From Candidatus Hydrogenedentota bacterium (GTDB lineage Bacteria > Hydrogenedentota > Hydrogenedentia > Hydrogenedentales > SLHB01): a stretch of DNA of 11,312 bases. The stretch spans positions 1-11,312 of the forward strand of contig SLHB01000176.1 in assembly GCA_007136375.1 (NCBI GenBank). Direction: 5' to 3'. The notes under the pieces are model-generated. The model saw only the letters and a list, made by a program, of their open reading frames with translations. It was not told the DNA's origin and did no database searches. A program made the position numbers and the translations under genes. The stretch's first letter is position 1. Each line of letters starts with the position of its first letter. This document shows, one piece after another, positions 1 through 7,544 of this stretch.

Positions 1-51
1 CGCTTCTTCTTCTGGTCCGTATCAATATCTTGTTGATGGTGTTCAAGGCTA

Positions 52-80
52 TTGCACATATAGTGTGGGCTTGTTATGAT
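52..80 (+). promoter_or_regulatory. Extended -10 sigma-70-type promoter for the five-gene unit
   Basis: A weak -35 hexamer TTGCAC (52-57) is followed after exactly 17 bases by TATGAT (75-80), five of six matches to TATAAT. The TGT at 72-74 directly upstream supplies an extended -10 (TGn), which can offset a poor -35. Transcription would begin near 87, giving a leader of about 105 bases before the ATG at 192. Positions 1-191 are visibly richer in A+T than the genes downstream, as expected of a promoter region, and I see no gene there. Assigned by eye only. Confidence 0.5.
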
Positions 81-191
81 TATCGCGGTTTGGGGTAGTG
101 TTTGGCGCCGGTGATTATCTTTTCTTCACGTCAGGCGTCACGATATGTAGGGCATCGTTCTTTCGGATACAATATATGGAGGTGCGGCGTC

Positions 192-1853
192 ATGAGTCCA
201 GGGTGCGCGCTGGTCTATTTCCCGGGCTGGCCGGGAGAGCCGTGGACGCTCATGCCCAGCCGTTCTCTGGCGTTGGCCGCCGGCGCGTTGACCGACGCGG
301 GTCATCCGGTCCGGGTGTACGACTACGGAACGGTGACGCTTTTCGATAGGCTCTATCCGGCCGGCGCCCGGACCACGATGGAAGAGGCCGCGGCCCGGAT
401 TGAGGACGGCGGGGGACAGACCGGGCCCTGGGAGGAGGCGCTGCGAGATGAGCTGGGTCCGTGGGCGGAGGCCTACGGCGCGGCGTTGCGCGCGCAAGGC
501 GCCGAGACCGCCCGCGTCTTGTCAGAAGCTGGTCACCGGTTCGTGGCGTTCAGGATTGTCACGCCCCTGGACCTTTTTGCGATGGACGCCGCCGTAAAGC
601 CTCTCCGGGCCCTGCGGGAGGACGTTCTGATCGCCGCATTCGGGCCGGGAGCGGCGCAACGGCCCTTCACGGTGTTGCGAGCCTGCCGGGGTGTTGCGGC
701 CGTATGCTGCGACGCCGCGGCTACGGCTGGACTGTGCTCCATGGCGGCCCACCTCGGCGACGCGGACGCATGGCGCGGCGTCTGGGTCCGGGGACGAGGC
801 GGCCGGGCGCCCGCGCTGAAGGGCGGCGCGCCGGGCGCCCTTCGTCAAGCGCCTCCGGCCTATGGCGCGGGCGTCTATCCCGGCATCGCTGGCGACGACA
901 AGCTCAAGCTCTTCGCCGTGGACGAGGAGATCCCGGCCAACGCTCTTGGAGACAGCGGGCCGCGCGAACGGGCGGAAGCCAAGCCGCCCCTCACGGCGGT
1001 GGCCGCCGAGGTGGCGCACCTACAGCGGTTGTACAACGCCCGAGCCTTTGTTTTTCCGAACCCCGCCACGCCGCCGCGTCACGCCGCCGCCATTGCCCAT
1101 GGCCTCCGCGTCCGGGGCCTGAACACGGTCTTCGCCCGCAGCGTTCAGGCGGAGGGGGCGCGGGAGCTTGTGGAGGCGCTCCGCGGATCGGGCTGCGCCG
1201 CCTTGGACCTGACCATCGGATCCGGGAGCCAGCGGCTTCTGGACGGTTACTACGGATACGGTTTCACCGTCTCCGCCGCCGAGGAGATGGTGCGCGCGAG
1301 CAAGGCGGCGGGCCTCTTCACGGCGGTGCGTTTTCGCTTTCCCTGCCCAGCCGACGATTACCATACCCGGGCGGAGACCCTCCGTTTCGTGGCTCGGACG
1401 CGGCCCCACGGCGTTTCCGTGGACCCGTTCCCCCCCGCCACGGAGCACTGGCGTCCAGATGAAGCCGGCGTCAGAGACTTTCGCGGGCCGTTGCTGCATC
1501 TCCTGCGGATGTGGAGATGGGCCTGTTTGCCTCCGGGCGCTGACCCGCCATACGAGCGGGAGGGGCGCCGCTTGAGCTACCGGGGCATGGAGGTCCAGGC
1601 GCGGGACAACCTTGTCCGGGCGCTGAGCGGATGGGGAGGGGTGACGTACCGTAGCGGCGAGATGGCCCTGCTCGCGCGCCTCGCCTCGGGGCCCGGGCAC
1701 ACTCGCTTGTTCGCGCATCAGTTTCTCCGCGCCTTTCTGACCGGCGACGCCGCTACCGTGTACGCGATTCAGGACCGCATCAACGCCTCGGCCTGTCCCG
1801 CCGCCCGCGCCGCCGCGCCCGGGCTCCTGGCGCACACCGTCACAGGGGGTTAG
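192..1853 (+). CDS. B12-binding/radical SAM-like protein lacking the iron-sulfur motif
   Basis: The ATG at 192 is chosen because GGAGGTG (178-184) precedes it at good spacing; an in-frame TTG at 102 has no such site. The product is 553 aa. Residues 1-200 resemble the Rossmann-like B12-binding domain of cobalamin-dependent radical SAM enzymes (LAAGALTDAGHPVRVYDYGT at 28-47, FGPG at 150-153). Residues 230-420 follow the radical SAM barrel pattern: SGCAALDLTIGSGSQRLLD (333-351), then an AGLFT-type strand, FPCPADDYHTRAETLRF (383-399) and DPFPPATEHW (411-420). Where the family has its CxxxCxxC 4Fe-4S motif (here about 240-263) there is no Cys, and none of the protein's Cys residues form that pattern. 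It should therefore not do ordinary radical chemistry. The pairing with a ketosynthase gene 2 bases downstream recalls lipid/polyketide gene clusters with B12-radical SAM enzymes. The fold is fairly sure; the function is unknown, possibly binding or scaffolding. Confidence 0.75.
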   Translation: MSPGCALVYFPGWPGEPWTLMPSRSLALAAGALTDAGHPVRVYDYGTVTLFDRLYPAGARTTMEEAAARIEDGGGQTGPWEEALRDELGPWAEAYGAALRAQGAETARVLSEAGHRFVAFRIVTPLDLFAMDAAVKPLRALREDVLIAAFGPGAAQRPFTVLRACRGVAAVCCDAAATAGLCSMAAHLGDADAWRGVWVRGRGGRAPALKGGAPGALRQAPPAYGAGVYPGIAGDDKLKLFAVDEEIPANALGDSGPRERAEAKPPLTAVAAEVAHLQRLYNARAFVFPNPATPPRHAAAIAHGLRVRGLNTVFARSVQAEGARELVEALRGSGCAALDLTIGSGSQRLLDGYYGYGFTVSAAEEMVRASKAAGLFTAVRFRFPCPADDYHTRAETLRFVARTRPHGVSVDPFPPATEHWRPDEAGVRDFRGPLLHLLRMWRWACLPPGADPPYEREGRRLSYRGMEVQARDNLVRALSGWGGVTYRSGEMALLARLASGPGHTRLFAHQFLRAFLTGDAATVYAIQDRINASACPAARAAAPGLLAHTVTGG

Positions 1854-1855
1854 CC

Positions 1856-3103
1856 ATGGCCGATTCCCCCTCCGTGGCGATAACCGGGGCGGGCGTGTTG
1901 GCCAGCAACGGCCTGGGCCGCCGCGCCTACTGGAGCGCGTTGGAGGCGGGCGAATCGGGCGTCCGCCACCTGGACCGCTTCGATCCGGAGCCCTTTCCCT
2001 GCCGCATCGCCGGGCAACTCTGGGACTTTGATCCCGCCGATTTCATACCTCGCCGCGACGTGCGCCGCTGGCATCGTCACGTGCACCAGGCCGTGGCCGC
2101 CGCGCGTCTGGCCGTTGACGACGCCGAACTGGCCGCGGCCGGATACGAGGCCGAACGCATCGCCACGGGATTCGGCACAAGCGTGGGCTCCCCCAACGAG
2201 GCGTGGGCGGAAGAACTACAGGCGTTCGCCACCGGGGGATACAAGCGTGTGAGCCGGACGGCGTCCTCCGCCTTTTCCGGCCACGCGGCGACCATCCATG
2301 TCACGGTGGACTATGGGTTCCGGGGGCCGGCCATAACGATCGCGAGCGGGTGCACCACGGGGCTGGATGTCCTGCTCTGGGGCGTGGAGCAGATTCGCCG
2401 CGGCAAGGCGGACGCCGCCCTGGTGGGCGCGACGGAGTCGCCGATCTTTCCCATGTCCTTCGCGGCTTCCTGCGCCATGGGCATCCTTTCCCAACGCAAC
2501 GACGATCCGGAGGGGGCGATGCGGCCCTATGACGCGGGCCGGGACGGCATTGTCCTCGCCGAGGGCGCCGTCGCCTTGGTTTTGGAGCGGGAAGATCGGG
2601 CGCGGGCCCGGGGCGCCATGATTCTCGCGGAAGTGGCGGGCATGGGCTCCGCCGCGGAAGGCCTGAACCCGCTGACCTTGGAGAGCGAGGGAGCCGCCAT
2701 GGCGCGCGCCATCACGGCGGCTTTGGCGGACGCCCGGGCGAGTCCAGACGATATTGACTATATCCAAAGTCACGGAGTGGCTCTTTCCGTGTATGATATA
2801 TGTGAGACCAACGCATTCAAACGAGCTCTTGGCAGGCGGGCCTATCGCATTCCGGTCTCCTCGGTGAAGTCGATGACCGGCCAGGCCTACGCCGCGGGAG
2901 GGCTTCTTGGCGCCGCCGGCGCGTTGTTGGCGTTGCATGAGGGCGTGATTCCGCCCACGCTGAATCTGGAGTCGCCCGCCGATGGATGCGATCTCGACTA
3001 CGTGCCGCAGCGGGCGCGCTTCAATGACGTGTCGGCGGCCCTTACCGTGGCCATGAGCTTCGGAGGCACACACACCGCGGCCGTGCTGCGCCGTGCGAAG
3101 TAA
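1856..3103 (+). CDS. FabF-like beta-ketoacyl synthase with altered active site
   Basis: A 415-aa protein with the full thiolase-fold KAS I/II layout, the usual FabF length. The ATG lies 2 bases after the previous stop, with AGGGGGT (1844-1850) as ribosome binding site. Landmarks are the nucleophile Cys166 in ASGCTTG, His306 in QSHG, Lys338 in SVKSMTG and the C-terminal glycine loop SFGGTH (401-406). These sit three residues beyond E. coli FabF Cys163, His303 and Lys335. At the place of FabF His340 the residue is Gln343 (TGQAYAAGG instead of the usual TGH). The usual GFGGTN loop also reads SFGGTH. Family role: decarboxylative condensation of malonyl-ACP with an acyl primer. The Cys-His-Gln set could resemble the Cys-His-Asn set of FabH-type enzymes, or leave an enzyme with reduced or different activity. 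It is probably a specialised lipid or polyketide enzyme rather than the housekeeping FabF; no ACP gene is visible in the window. Confidence 0.88.
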   Translation: MADSPSVAITGAGVLASNGLGRRAYWSALEAGESGVRHLDRFDPEPFPCRIAGQLWDFDPADFIPRRDVRRWHRHVHQAVAAARLAVDDAELAAAGYEAERIATGFGTSVGSPNEAWAEELQAFATGGYKRVSRTASSAFSGHAATIHVTVDYGFRGPAITIASGCTTGLDVLLWGVEQIRRGKADAALVGATESPIFPMSFAASCAMGILSQRNDDPEGAMRPYDAGRDGIVLAEGAVALVLEREDRARARGAMILAEVAGMGSAAEGLNPLTLESEGAAMARAITAALADARASPDDIDYIQSHGVALSVYDICETNAFKRALGRRAYRIPVSSVKSMTGQAYAAGGLLGAAGALLALHEGVIPPTLNLESPADGCDLDYVPQRARFNDVSAALTVAMSFGGTHTAAVLRRAK

Positions 3104-3106
3104 ACG

Positions 3107-5605
3107 ATGGATGTTGCGTGGCTTATAGTCGTTCTCGTTATCGCCGCCCTGTCCTGCCTGGGCTTGGGGGGCCTGGTCTTATCCCGAGACAAGGGAAACG
3201 CCGCCAACCGCGCCTTTGCCCTCGTATGCTTCAATCTCGCCTTGTGGACCGGCGGCGTCGCGGGGATCGTACAGAGCGGCACAGAAAGCGAGGCGCGCGT
3301 CTGGTTGGCCTTGACGTTCATGGTCTCCGCCTTCCTCCCCGCGTCTTTCTACTACTTCATCGGCGTGTTTCCAACCGGCCGGTTCCAGGGTCAGCGCTGG
3401 TTCCTCGCGGCGCTTTACGCGGCCGGGGCGCTCTTGGCCGCGGGCGCGCTCACGCCGTGGCACGTCACCAGCGTCAACATGGACGAAGGCCCCCTTCCCG
3501 TGGCGGCGTATGGCCACGTGTTTCTGGCCTTTGCGGTAGTCACGGTGGTCACCGTGGTGGTGTCGTTCGCCAACTTGGTCCGGAAGCGCCGGAGCGCCGA
3601 AGGGGTGCAACGGCGCCAGATCGAACACGTGATGTTCGGCATCTACCTCTCCGTGTTCTTCATCGTGTTCACGAATGTCCTTGGGCCCCTGCTGGAGATC
3701 AGCTACCTCGAAGCTTACGGGCCGATCTTCGTGGTCTTCATGATGACCGTATTCGCTTACGCCATGGTCCGGTACCAGTTGCTGGATATCTGGGTCATTG
3801 TATCGCGCACAACCTTGTACACGGTGTTGACCGGGTTCGTGCTGCTGACCTTCCTTGGCGCCGTCGCCATAACCCATTCCCTAGTTCATGATGAAAACGC
3901 GCCAACCGGCGTGGTCTCCACGATCATCGCCGCCGTTGTCATCGCCATCGTCTTACAACCCGCGAAGGAGCGGCTTCAACTGTTCTTGGATCGCCACATC
4001 GTGAACCGCCGCTATGACGCCCAGGCCCTGCTTACACGGCTGAGCCGCACATGCAGTCAGATGGTGCGGCTGAACGAGCTCTTGCCCGCGGCGGCGGGAG
4101 ACATCCAGCAGACCGTTGGCATTGAGCACGTCCGCGTCTTTCTTGTGGACGAAAAGGACCCGGGCGTGCTGATTCTGGAACACGCCAGCGATTCCAGCGA
4201 ACCCGGCGCGCGCAGCCGCGAATTCATCCCCCTCCTAAATCACCTGCGAGTTCGCCCCGAGCCCCTCGTCCTGGACCAGCTCCTCCACGTGCCCCGGCCT
4301 CAGGCCCAGGTGGTCCTCCAAGATCAGCTCACCGTGCTGAACGCCGAGGTCTGCGTGCCTCTCGCCACGGCGTCCGGTCTCGTCGGCGTGGTGGCGCTGG
4401 GGCCGAAGACCTCGCGGGACATCTACACCGCCGGCGACCTCTCGATCTTCTCCGCCGTCTCCGGGCCCCTCGCCACGGCGATAGAGAACGCGCGCCTGTA
4501 TCGCCGCCTCGAAGAGGCCAACATGCATCGGGCCCGCATCCTGAGCAACATGCGGGGCGGCGTCATCGCCGTGGACATCAACGGCGTCATTACGACGGTC
4601 AACCGCGGCGCCGTCGAAACGGTCGGCCCTGTCTCGCGCGGAGAACCCTTGCAGACCTTGCCGGAGGAGGTCGCCAACGTGTTGCGGCAGACCCTGGAAG
4701 AGCGGCAAGCGATTCGGGACTACGAGGCCATCATCGCGGGTCCAGACAATCAGGAGAGCTATGTGGTCATCTCGTCGTCCACCTTGGTGAGCACCGATAA
4801 CAGCGTGACCGGCGCCATGGTTATGATCTATGACCTCACCCAGGTGAAGCGGCTGGAGCAGAACGTGCAACGCGCCGACAAGCTGTCGTCCTTGGGCGTG
4901 CTGGCCGCTGGCATGGCCCATGAGATCAAAAACCCCCTGGTGTCCATCAAAACCTTGAGCCAACTCTTCGAGGACCGGTACATGGACGAATCCTTCCGAT
5001 CGACATTCTGCGACCTCGTGCCCCGGGAGGTGGACCGGATCGACTCCATTGTCAGCCGTCTCCTGGATTTCGCGCGGCCCCGGCCCGCCAGTTTCGCCGC
5101 CCACAACGTCTGCGGGGTGCTGAAGCGCGTCCTGTCCCTTGTTGAAAATCAGACGCGAACAGGGCGGATCGAAGTGCGGGAGACGTTTCCGCCAAGCGGC
5201 CTGCCCGTCGCTGGCGACGAACAACAGCTTCATCAGGCCTTCTTGAATATCGTCTTGAACGCCATCGACGCCATGAAGGACGCGGATATTCGGACGCTTC
5301 GCGTGGAAGCCAGCCGGAGCAAAATGCGAAGCGGCGGCGGCGCCCGGCCCCACCGGGAAATCGAGTGCGCCAGGATCGTCATCGGCGACACGGGCTGTGG
5401 GATTCCTCCTGGACGGCTCGACGCCATCTTTACGCCTTTCTACACGACCAAGGAATACGGAAGCGGCCTCGGTTTGCCCGTGGTCCACGGGATCCTCACC
5501 GAACACAACGGGGAGATTCATGTCACAAGCCGGGTGAACGAAGGCGCCACGTTCACGATCAGGCTTCCCTTGGTCACGAACGTGGCGCCTGTCGAAACGA
5601 GGTGA
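3107..5605 (+). CDS. Membrane sensor histidine kinase (7TM-type, GAF, PAS)
   Basis: An 832-aa kinase starting 3 bases after the ketosynthase stop with only a weak ribosome binding site, suggesting translational coupling. Residues 1-290 hold about eight or nine hydrophobic helices (near 4-25, 35-55, 66-87, 97-115, 134-157, 174-196, 203-221, 229-258, 268-284). The pattern MVRYQLLDIWVIVSRTTLYT is typical of 7TM-type kinase sensor regions such as that of ComP. A GAF-like domain follows (about 305-465), then a PAS-like domain (about 472-580). The catalytic core is intact: H-box His605 in MAHEIKNPL, N-box Asn714/Asn718, G1 box DTGCGIP (761-767), F-box IFTPFYTTK (774-782), G2 box GSGLGL (785-790). 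It should autophosphorylate at the inner membrane and pass phosphate to the response regulator encoded two genes downstream. The signal is unknown; co-transcription with lipid-type genes makes an acyl or membrane cue plausible. Confidence 0.92.
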   Translation: MDVAWLIVVLVIAALSCLGLGGLVLSRDKGNAANRAFALVCFNLALWTGGVAGIVQSGTESEARVWLALTFMVSAFLPASFYYFIGVFPTGRFQGQRWFLAALYAAGALLAAGALTPWHVTSVNMDEGPLPVAAYGHVFLAFAVVTVVTVVVSFANLVRKRRSAEGVQRRQIEHVMFGIYLSVFFIVFTNVLGPLLEISYLEAYGPIFVVFMMTVFAYAMVRYQLLDIWVIVSRTTLYTVLTGFVLLTFLGAVAITHSLVHDENAPTGVVSTIIAAVVIAIVLQPAKERLQLFLDRHIVNRRYDAQALLTRLSRTCSQMVRLNELLPAAAGDIQQTVGIEHVRVFLVDEKDPGVLILEHASDSSEPGARSREFIPLLNHLRVRPEPLVLDQLLHVPRPQAQVVLQDQLTVLNAEVCVPLATASGLVGVVALGPKTSRDIYTAGDLSIFSAVSGPLATAIENARLYRRLEEANMHRARILSNMRGGVIAVDINGVITTVNRGAVETVGPVSRGEPLQTLPEEVANVLRQTLEERQAIRDYEAIIAGPDNQESYVVISSSTLVSTDNSVTGAMVMIYDLTQVKRLEQNVQRADKLSSLGVLAAGMAHEIKNPLVSIKTLSQLFEDRYMDESFRSTFCDLVPREVDRIDSIVSRLLDFARPRPASFAAHNVCGVLKRVLSLVENQTRTGRIEVRETFPPSGLPVAGDEQQLHQAFLNIVLNAIDAMKDADIRTLRVEASRSKMRSGGGARPHREIECARIVIGDTGCGIPPGRLDAIFTPFYTTKEYGSGLGLPVVHGILTEHNGEIHVTSRVNEGATFTIRLPLVTNVAPVETR

Positions 5606-5609
5606 TGGA

Positions 5610-7544
5610 ATGAACGTTGTACTCGCCCTTACGGAAGAACAAGCCCTGCGGGAGTCGCTGCGGGCGGCCCTCCCCAGCACGGACTTGTTGTTATTCGAGG
5701 CGTCGGCCGCCGCGGCGGTGCGCCGGCTGATAAGCATGCGCGCGGACGCGCTCATCATCGATGACGCCCCCAGCCTGGGGCTGGAGGCGTTCCGGCATGT
5801 TCAGGAGCGCGGGCCCGCCCCGCCGGCCATCATGCTGAGCTCGCGCACGGACAACGAGACGCTGGCCGGGTGCATGCTTGCCGGTGTGTCCAAAACGCTG
5901 GCGAAGCCGTTTAATTGCGTTGAGCTTCGCCAGGCTATTGACGAGGCTGTCTCCCGGGTCAAACCAGGCGCGGAGATGGAGGCGCCGGCGGAGGCGCAGC
6001 CCCGGCCCATGGCGCCGGCCACGGTGAACCAGCACCAGATCGCCCTGCGGTGGATGCAACGGACCGCAAGCTACATGAAGGATCGGGAACGGATCAGCCA
6101 AAGCCTGATCGATTGCCTGAGCGACGTCTTCGACGCCGCGCGCTGCGCCGTGTTGCTCGAAGAGGACGGCGATGTCACCGTCGCCGCGAGCCAGGGCCTG
6201 CCGGCCACGGTGACCGCGGAACTCCGGCTCGCTTCGTCCGCGGGGTTGATGCGCTGGTTTCAGGAGAACGCGTGCCTGTTCGACCGCGACGGGCCCACCG
6301 GCGGCAACGGCGCCGCCAAGGAGTTGCACATCCTGAACGGCCGCTTCGGCGCGCCCATCATGATGAACGGCCAAGTCCGGGGCGCCATTGTCGTGGGAGA
6401 CAAGGCCTCCGGGCTCGATTACAGCGGGGAGGAGCGGGACCTGGTCACCGGTCTCGCCCGGTACGCGTCGGTTGTGCTGGAAAACGCGGGCTTGTATCAG
6501 GACATGGCCCGGCAACGGAGCGAACTCGACGCGATTCTGGCGAACATCACCGCGGGCGTCGTCGCGGTAAGCCCCGCCCGGACCGTGAGCATGATGAACA
6601 AGAGCGCCGAACGCCTTTTGCAAGTGCGGGCGGCCGACGTGATGGGGCGGAGTGTGCAGAAACTCGGCTCGGGTTTCGCGGACGTCGCCCTGCGCACCTT
6701 GAAGGACGGGAAGGCCCGGCTCCGACAGGAGGTGCGCGACCCCGCCATCGACGCCGATCTGGGATTGAGCGTGACCCCGCTTGGAGGCGGCGGAGCCGTG
6801 GTGATCTTCTCCAAGCTCTCCCGGAAACAGGGGAAGGCCGCCAAGGAAGACGTGGTCTTCAGCCCGTACTGGGAATTTCTGGCCTCGCGCGTCGCCCAAG
6901 AGATCAAGAACCCCATGGTCGCCATCAACACTTTTGCGCAACTCCTCCCGAAGAAGTATGATTCTCCCGAGTTTCGGGAGCAGTTCGGCGACGTGGTGCA
7001 GCAGGAGGTGCAGCGCATCAATGGCGTCGTGAACACCCTGTTCGAGTTCGCCAACCATCCCCGGCTGACCATGCAGCCCGACACCATCAACAGGGTGGTG
7101 CGGCAGGTGGTCGACGGCCTGGCCGAGGCCATGGAGCGGAACGGCGTTCAAGCGGAGTTGGAGTTGGACCCGGTCCCGCCAGAGGTCTCCATGGATCCGC
7201 TGTACTTGGCGCAAGCCCTCCACAACGTGGTGGAGAACGCCATCGACGCGATGCCCAGCGGCGGGACCGTGCACATCGCGGCGTGGCGCGAGGAGGACCA
7301 GTGTTGCGTAAGCGTGCGGGACACGGGGCCGGGCGTCCCCGAGCAAGACGCGGACCAGTTGCTCTTGCCGTTTTTCAGCACGAAGGAGCAAGGGATGGGG
7401 CTCGGGTTGACGATGGCCCAACGGATTCTCAAGCAACACGGCGGCGCGTTGACCCTGTCCAGCCCGGACGACGGCGGCGCGCGTTTTGTGTTGAGTTTGC
7501 CAATTGCCGAAGGGGCGTATGCAGACCATCTTAGCCATCGATGA
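5610..7544 (+). CDS. Receiver-GAF-PAS pseudo-histidine kinase (H-box His replaced by Gln)
   Basis: A 644-aa soluble protein; its ribosome binding site GAGGTGA (5599-5605) runs into the previous gene's stop. Residues 1-118 are a receiver-like domain keeping a likely phospho-acceptor Asp51 (ALIIDDAP) and Lys99 (LAKPF), while the usual N-terminal acidic pair is Thr8-Glu9. A GAF-like domain (about 150-296) and a short PAS-like domain (about 303-402) follow. The dimerisation region reads VAQEIKNPMVAIN: Gln430 (codon CAA, 6897-6899) stands where every active kinase of this type has His. The ATP-binding domain looks intact, with N-box Asn539/Asn543, DTGPGVP (571-577) and GMGLGL (595-600). The dimerisation region resembles that of the preceding kinase, so a duplication followed by loss of phospho-acceptance is likely. 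Probable role: partner or modulator of the membrane kinase or of the regulator. It could still bind ATP and transphosphorylate a His-bearing partner in a heterodimer. Confidence 0.88.
   Translation: MNVVLALTEEQALRESLRAALPSTDLLLFEASAAAAVRRLISMRADALIIDDAPSLGLEAFRHVQERGPAPPAIMLSSRTDNETLAGCMLAGVSKTLAKPFNCVELRQAIDEAVSRVKPGAEMEAPAEAQPRPMAPATVNQHQIALRWMQRTASYMKDRERISQSLIDCLSDVFDAARCAVLLEEDGDVTVAASQGLPATVTAELRLASSAGLMRWFQENACLFDRDGPTGGNGAAKELHILNGRFGAPIMMNGQVRGAIVVGDKASGLDYSGEERDLVTGLARYASVVLENAGLYQDMARQRSELDAILANITAGVVAVSPARTVSMMNKSAERLLQVRAADVMGRSVQKLGSGFADVALRTLKDGKARLRQEVRDPAIDADLGLSVTPLGGGGAVVIFSKLSRKQGKAAKEDVVFSPYWEFLASRVAQEIKNPMVAINTFAQLLPKKYDSPEFREQFGDVVQQEVQRINGVVNTLFEFANHPRLTMQPDTINRVVRQVVDGLAEAMERNGVQAELELDPVPPEVSMDPLYLAQALHNVVENAIDAMPSGGTVHIAAWREEDQCCVSVRDTGPGVPEQDADQLLLPFFSTKEQGMGLGLTMAQRILKQHGGALTLSSPDDGGARFVLSLPIAEGAYADHLSHR

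Noticed and set aside
102..191. Upstream in-frame TTG start for the radical SAM-like gene.
   Set aside because: No ribosome site, and the extra 30 residues do not fit the family start. The ATG at 192 has GGAGGTG in place.
4235..5758. Long minus-strand open frame of 507 codons opposite the membrane kinase gene.
   Set aside because: It is a shadow of G+C-rich coding DNA. The translation has no recognisable domain, and the + strand frame has all kinase boxes.
7504..7518. TTG start for the response regulator five codons upstream.
   Set aside because: The ATG at 7519 gives the normal receiver start and has a ribosome site.
5691..7538. Long minus-strand open frame of 615 codons opposite the pseudokinase gene.
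   Set aside because: Same reason: composition is rich in His, Arg, Gly and Val as expected from antisense of the real gene, with no domain pattern.
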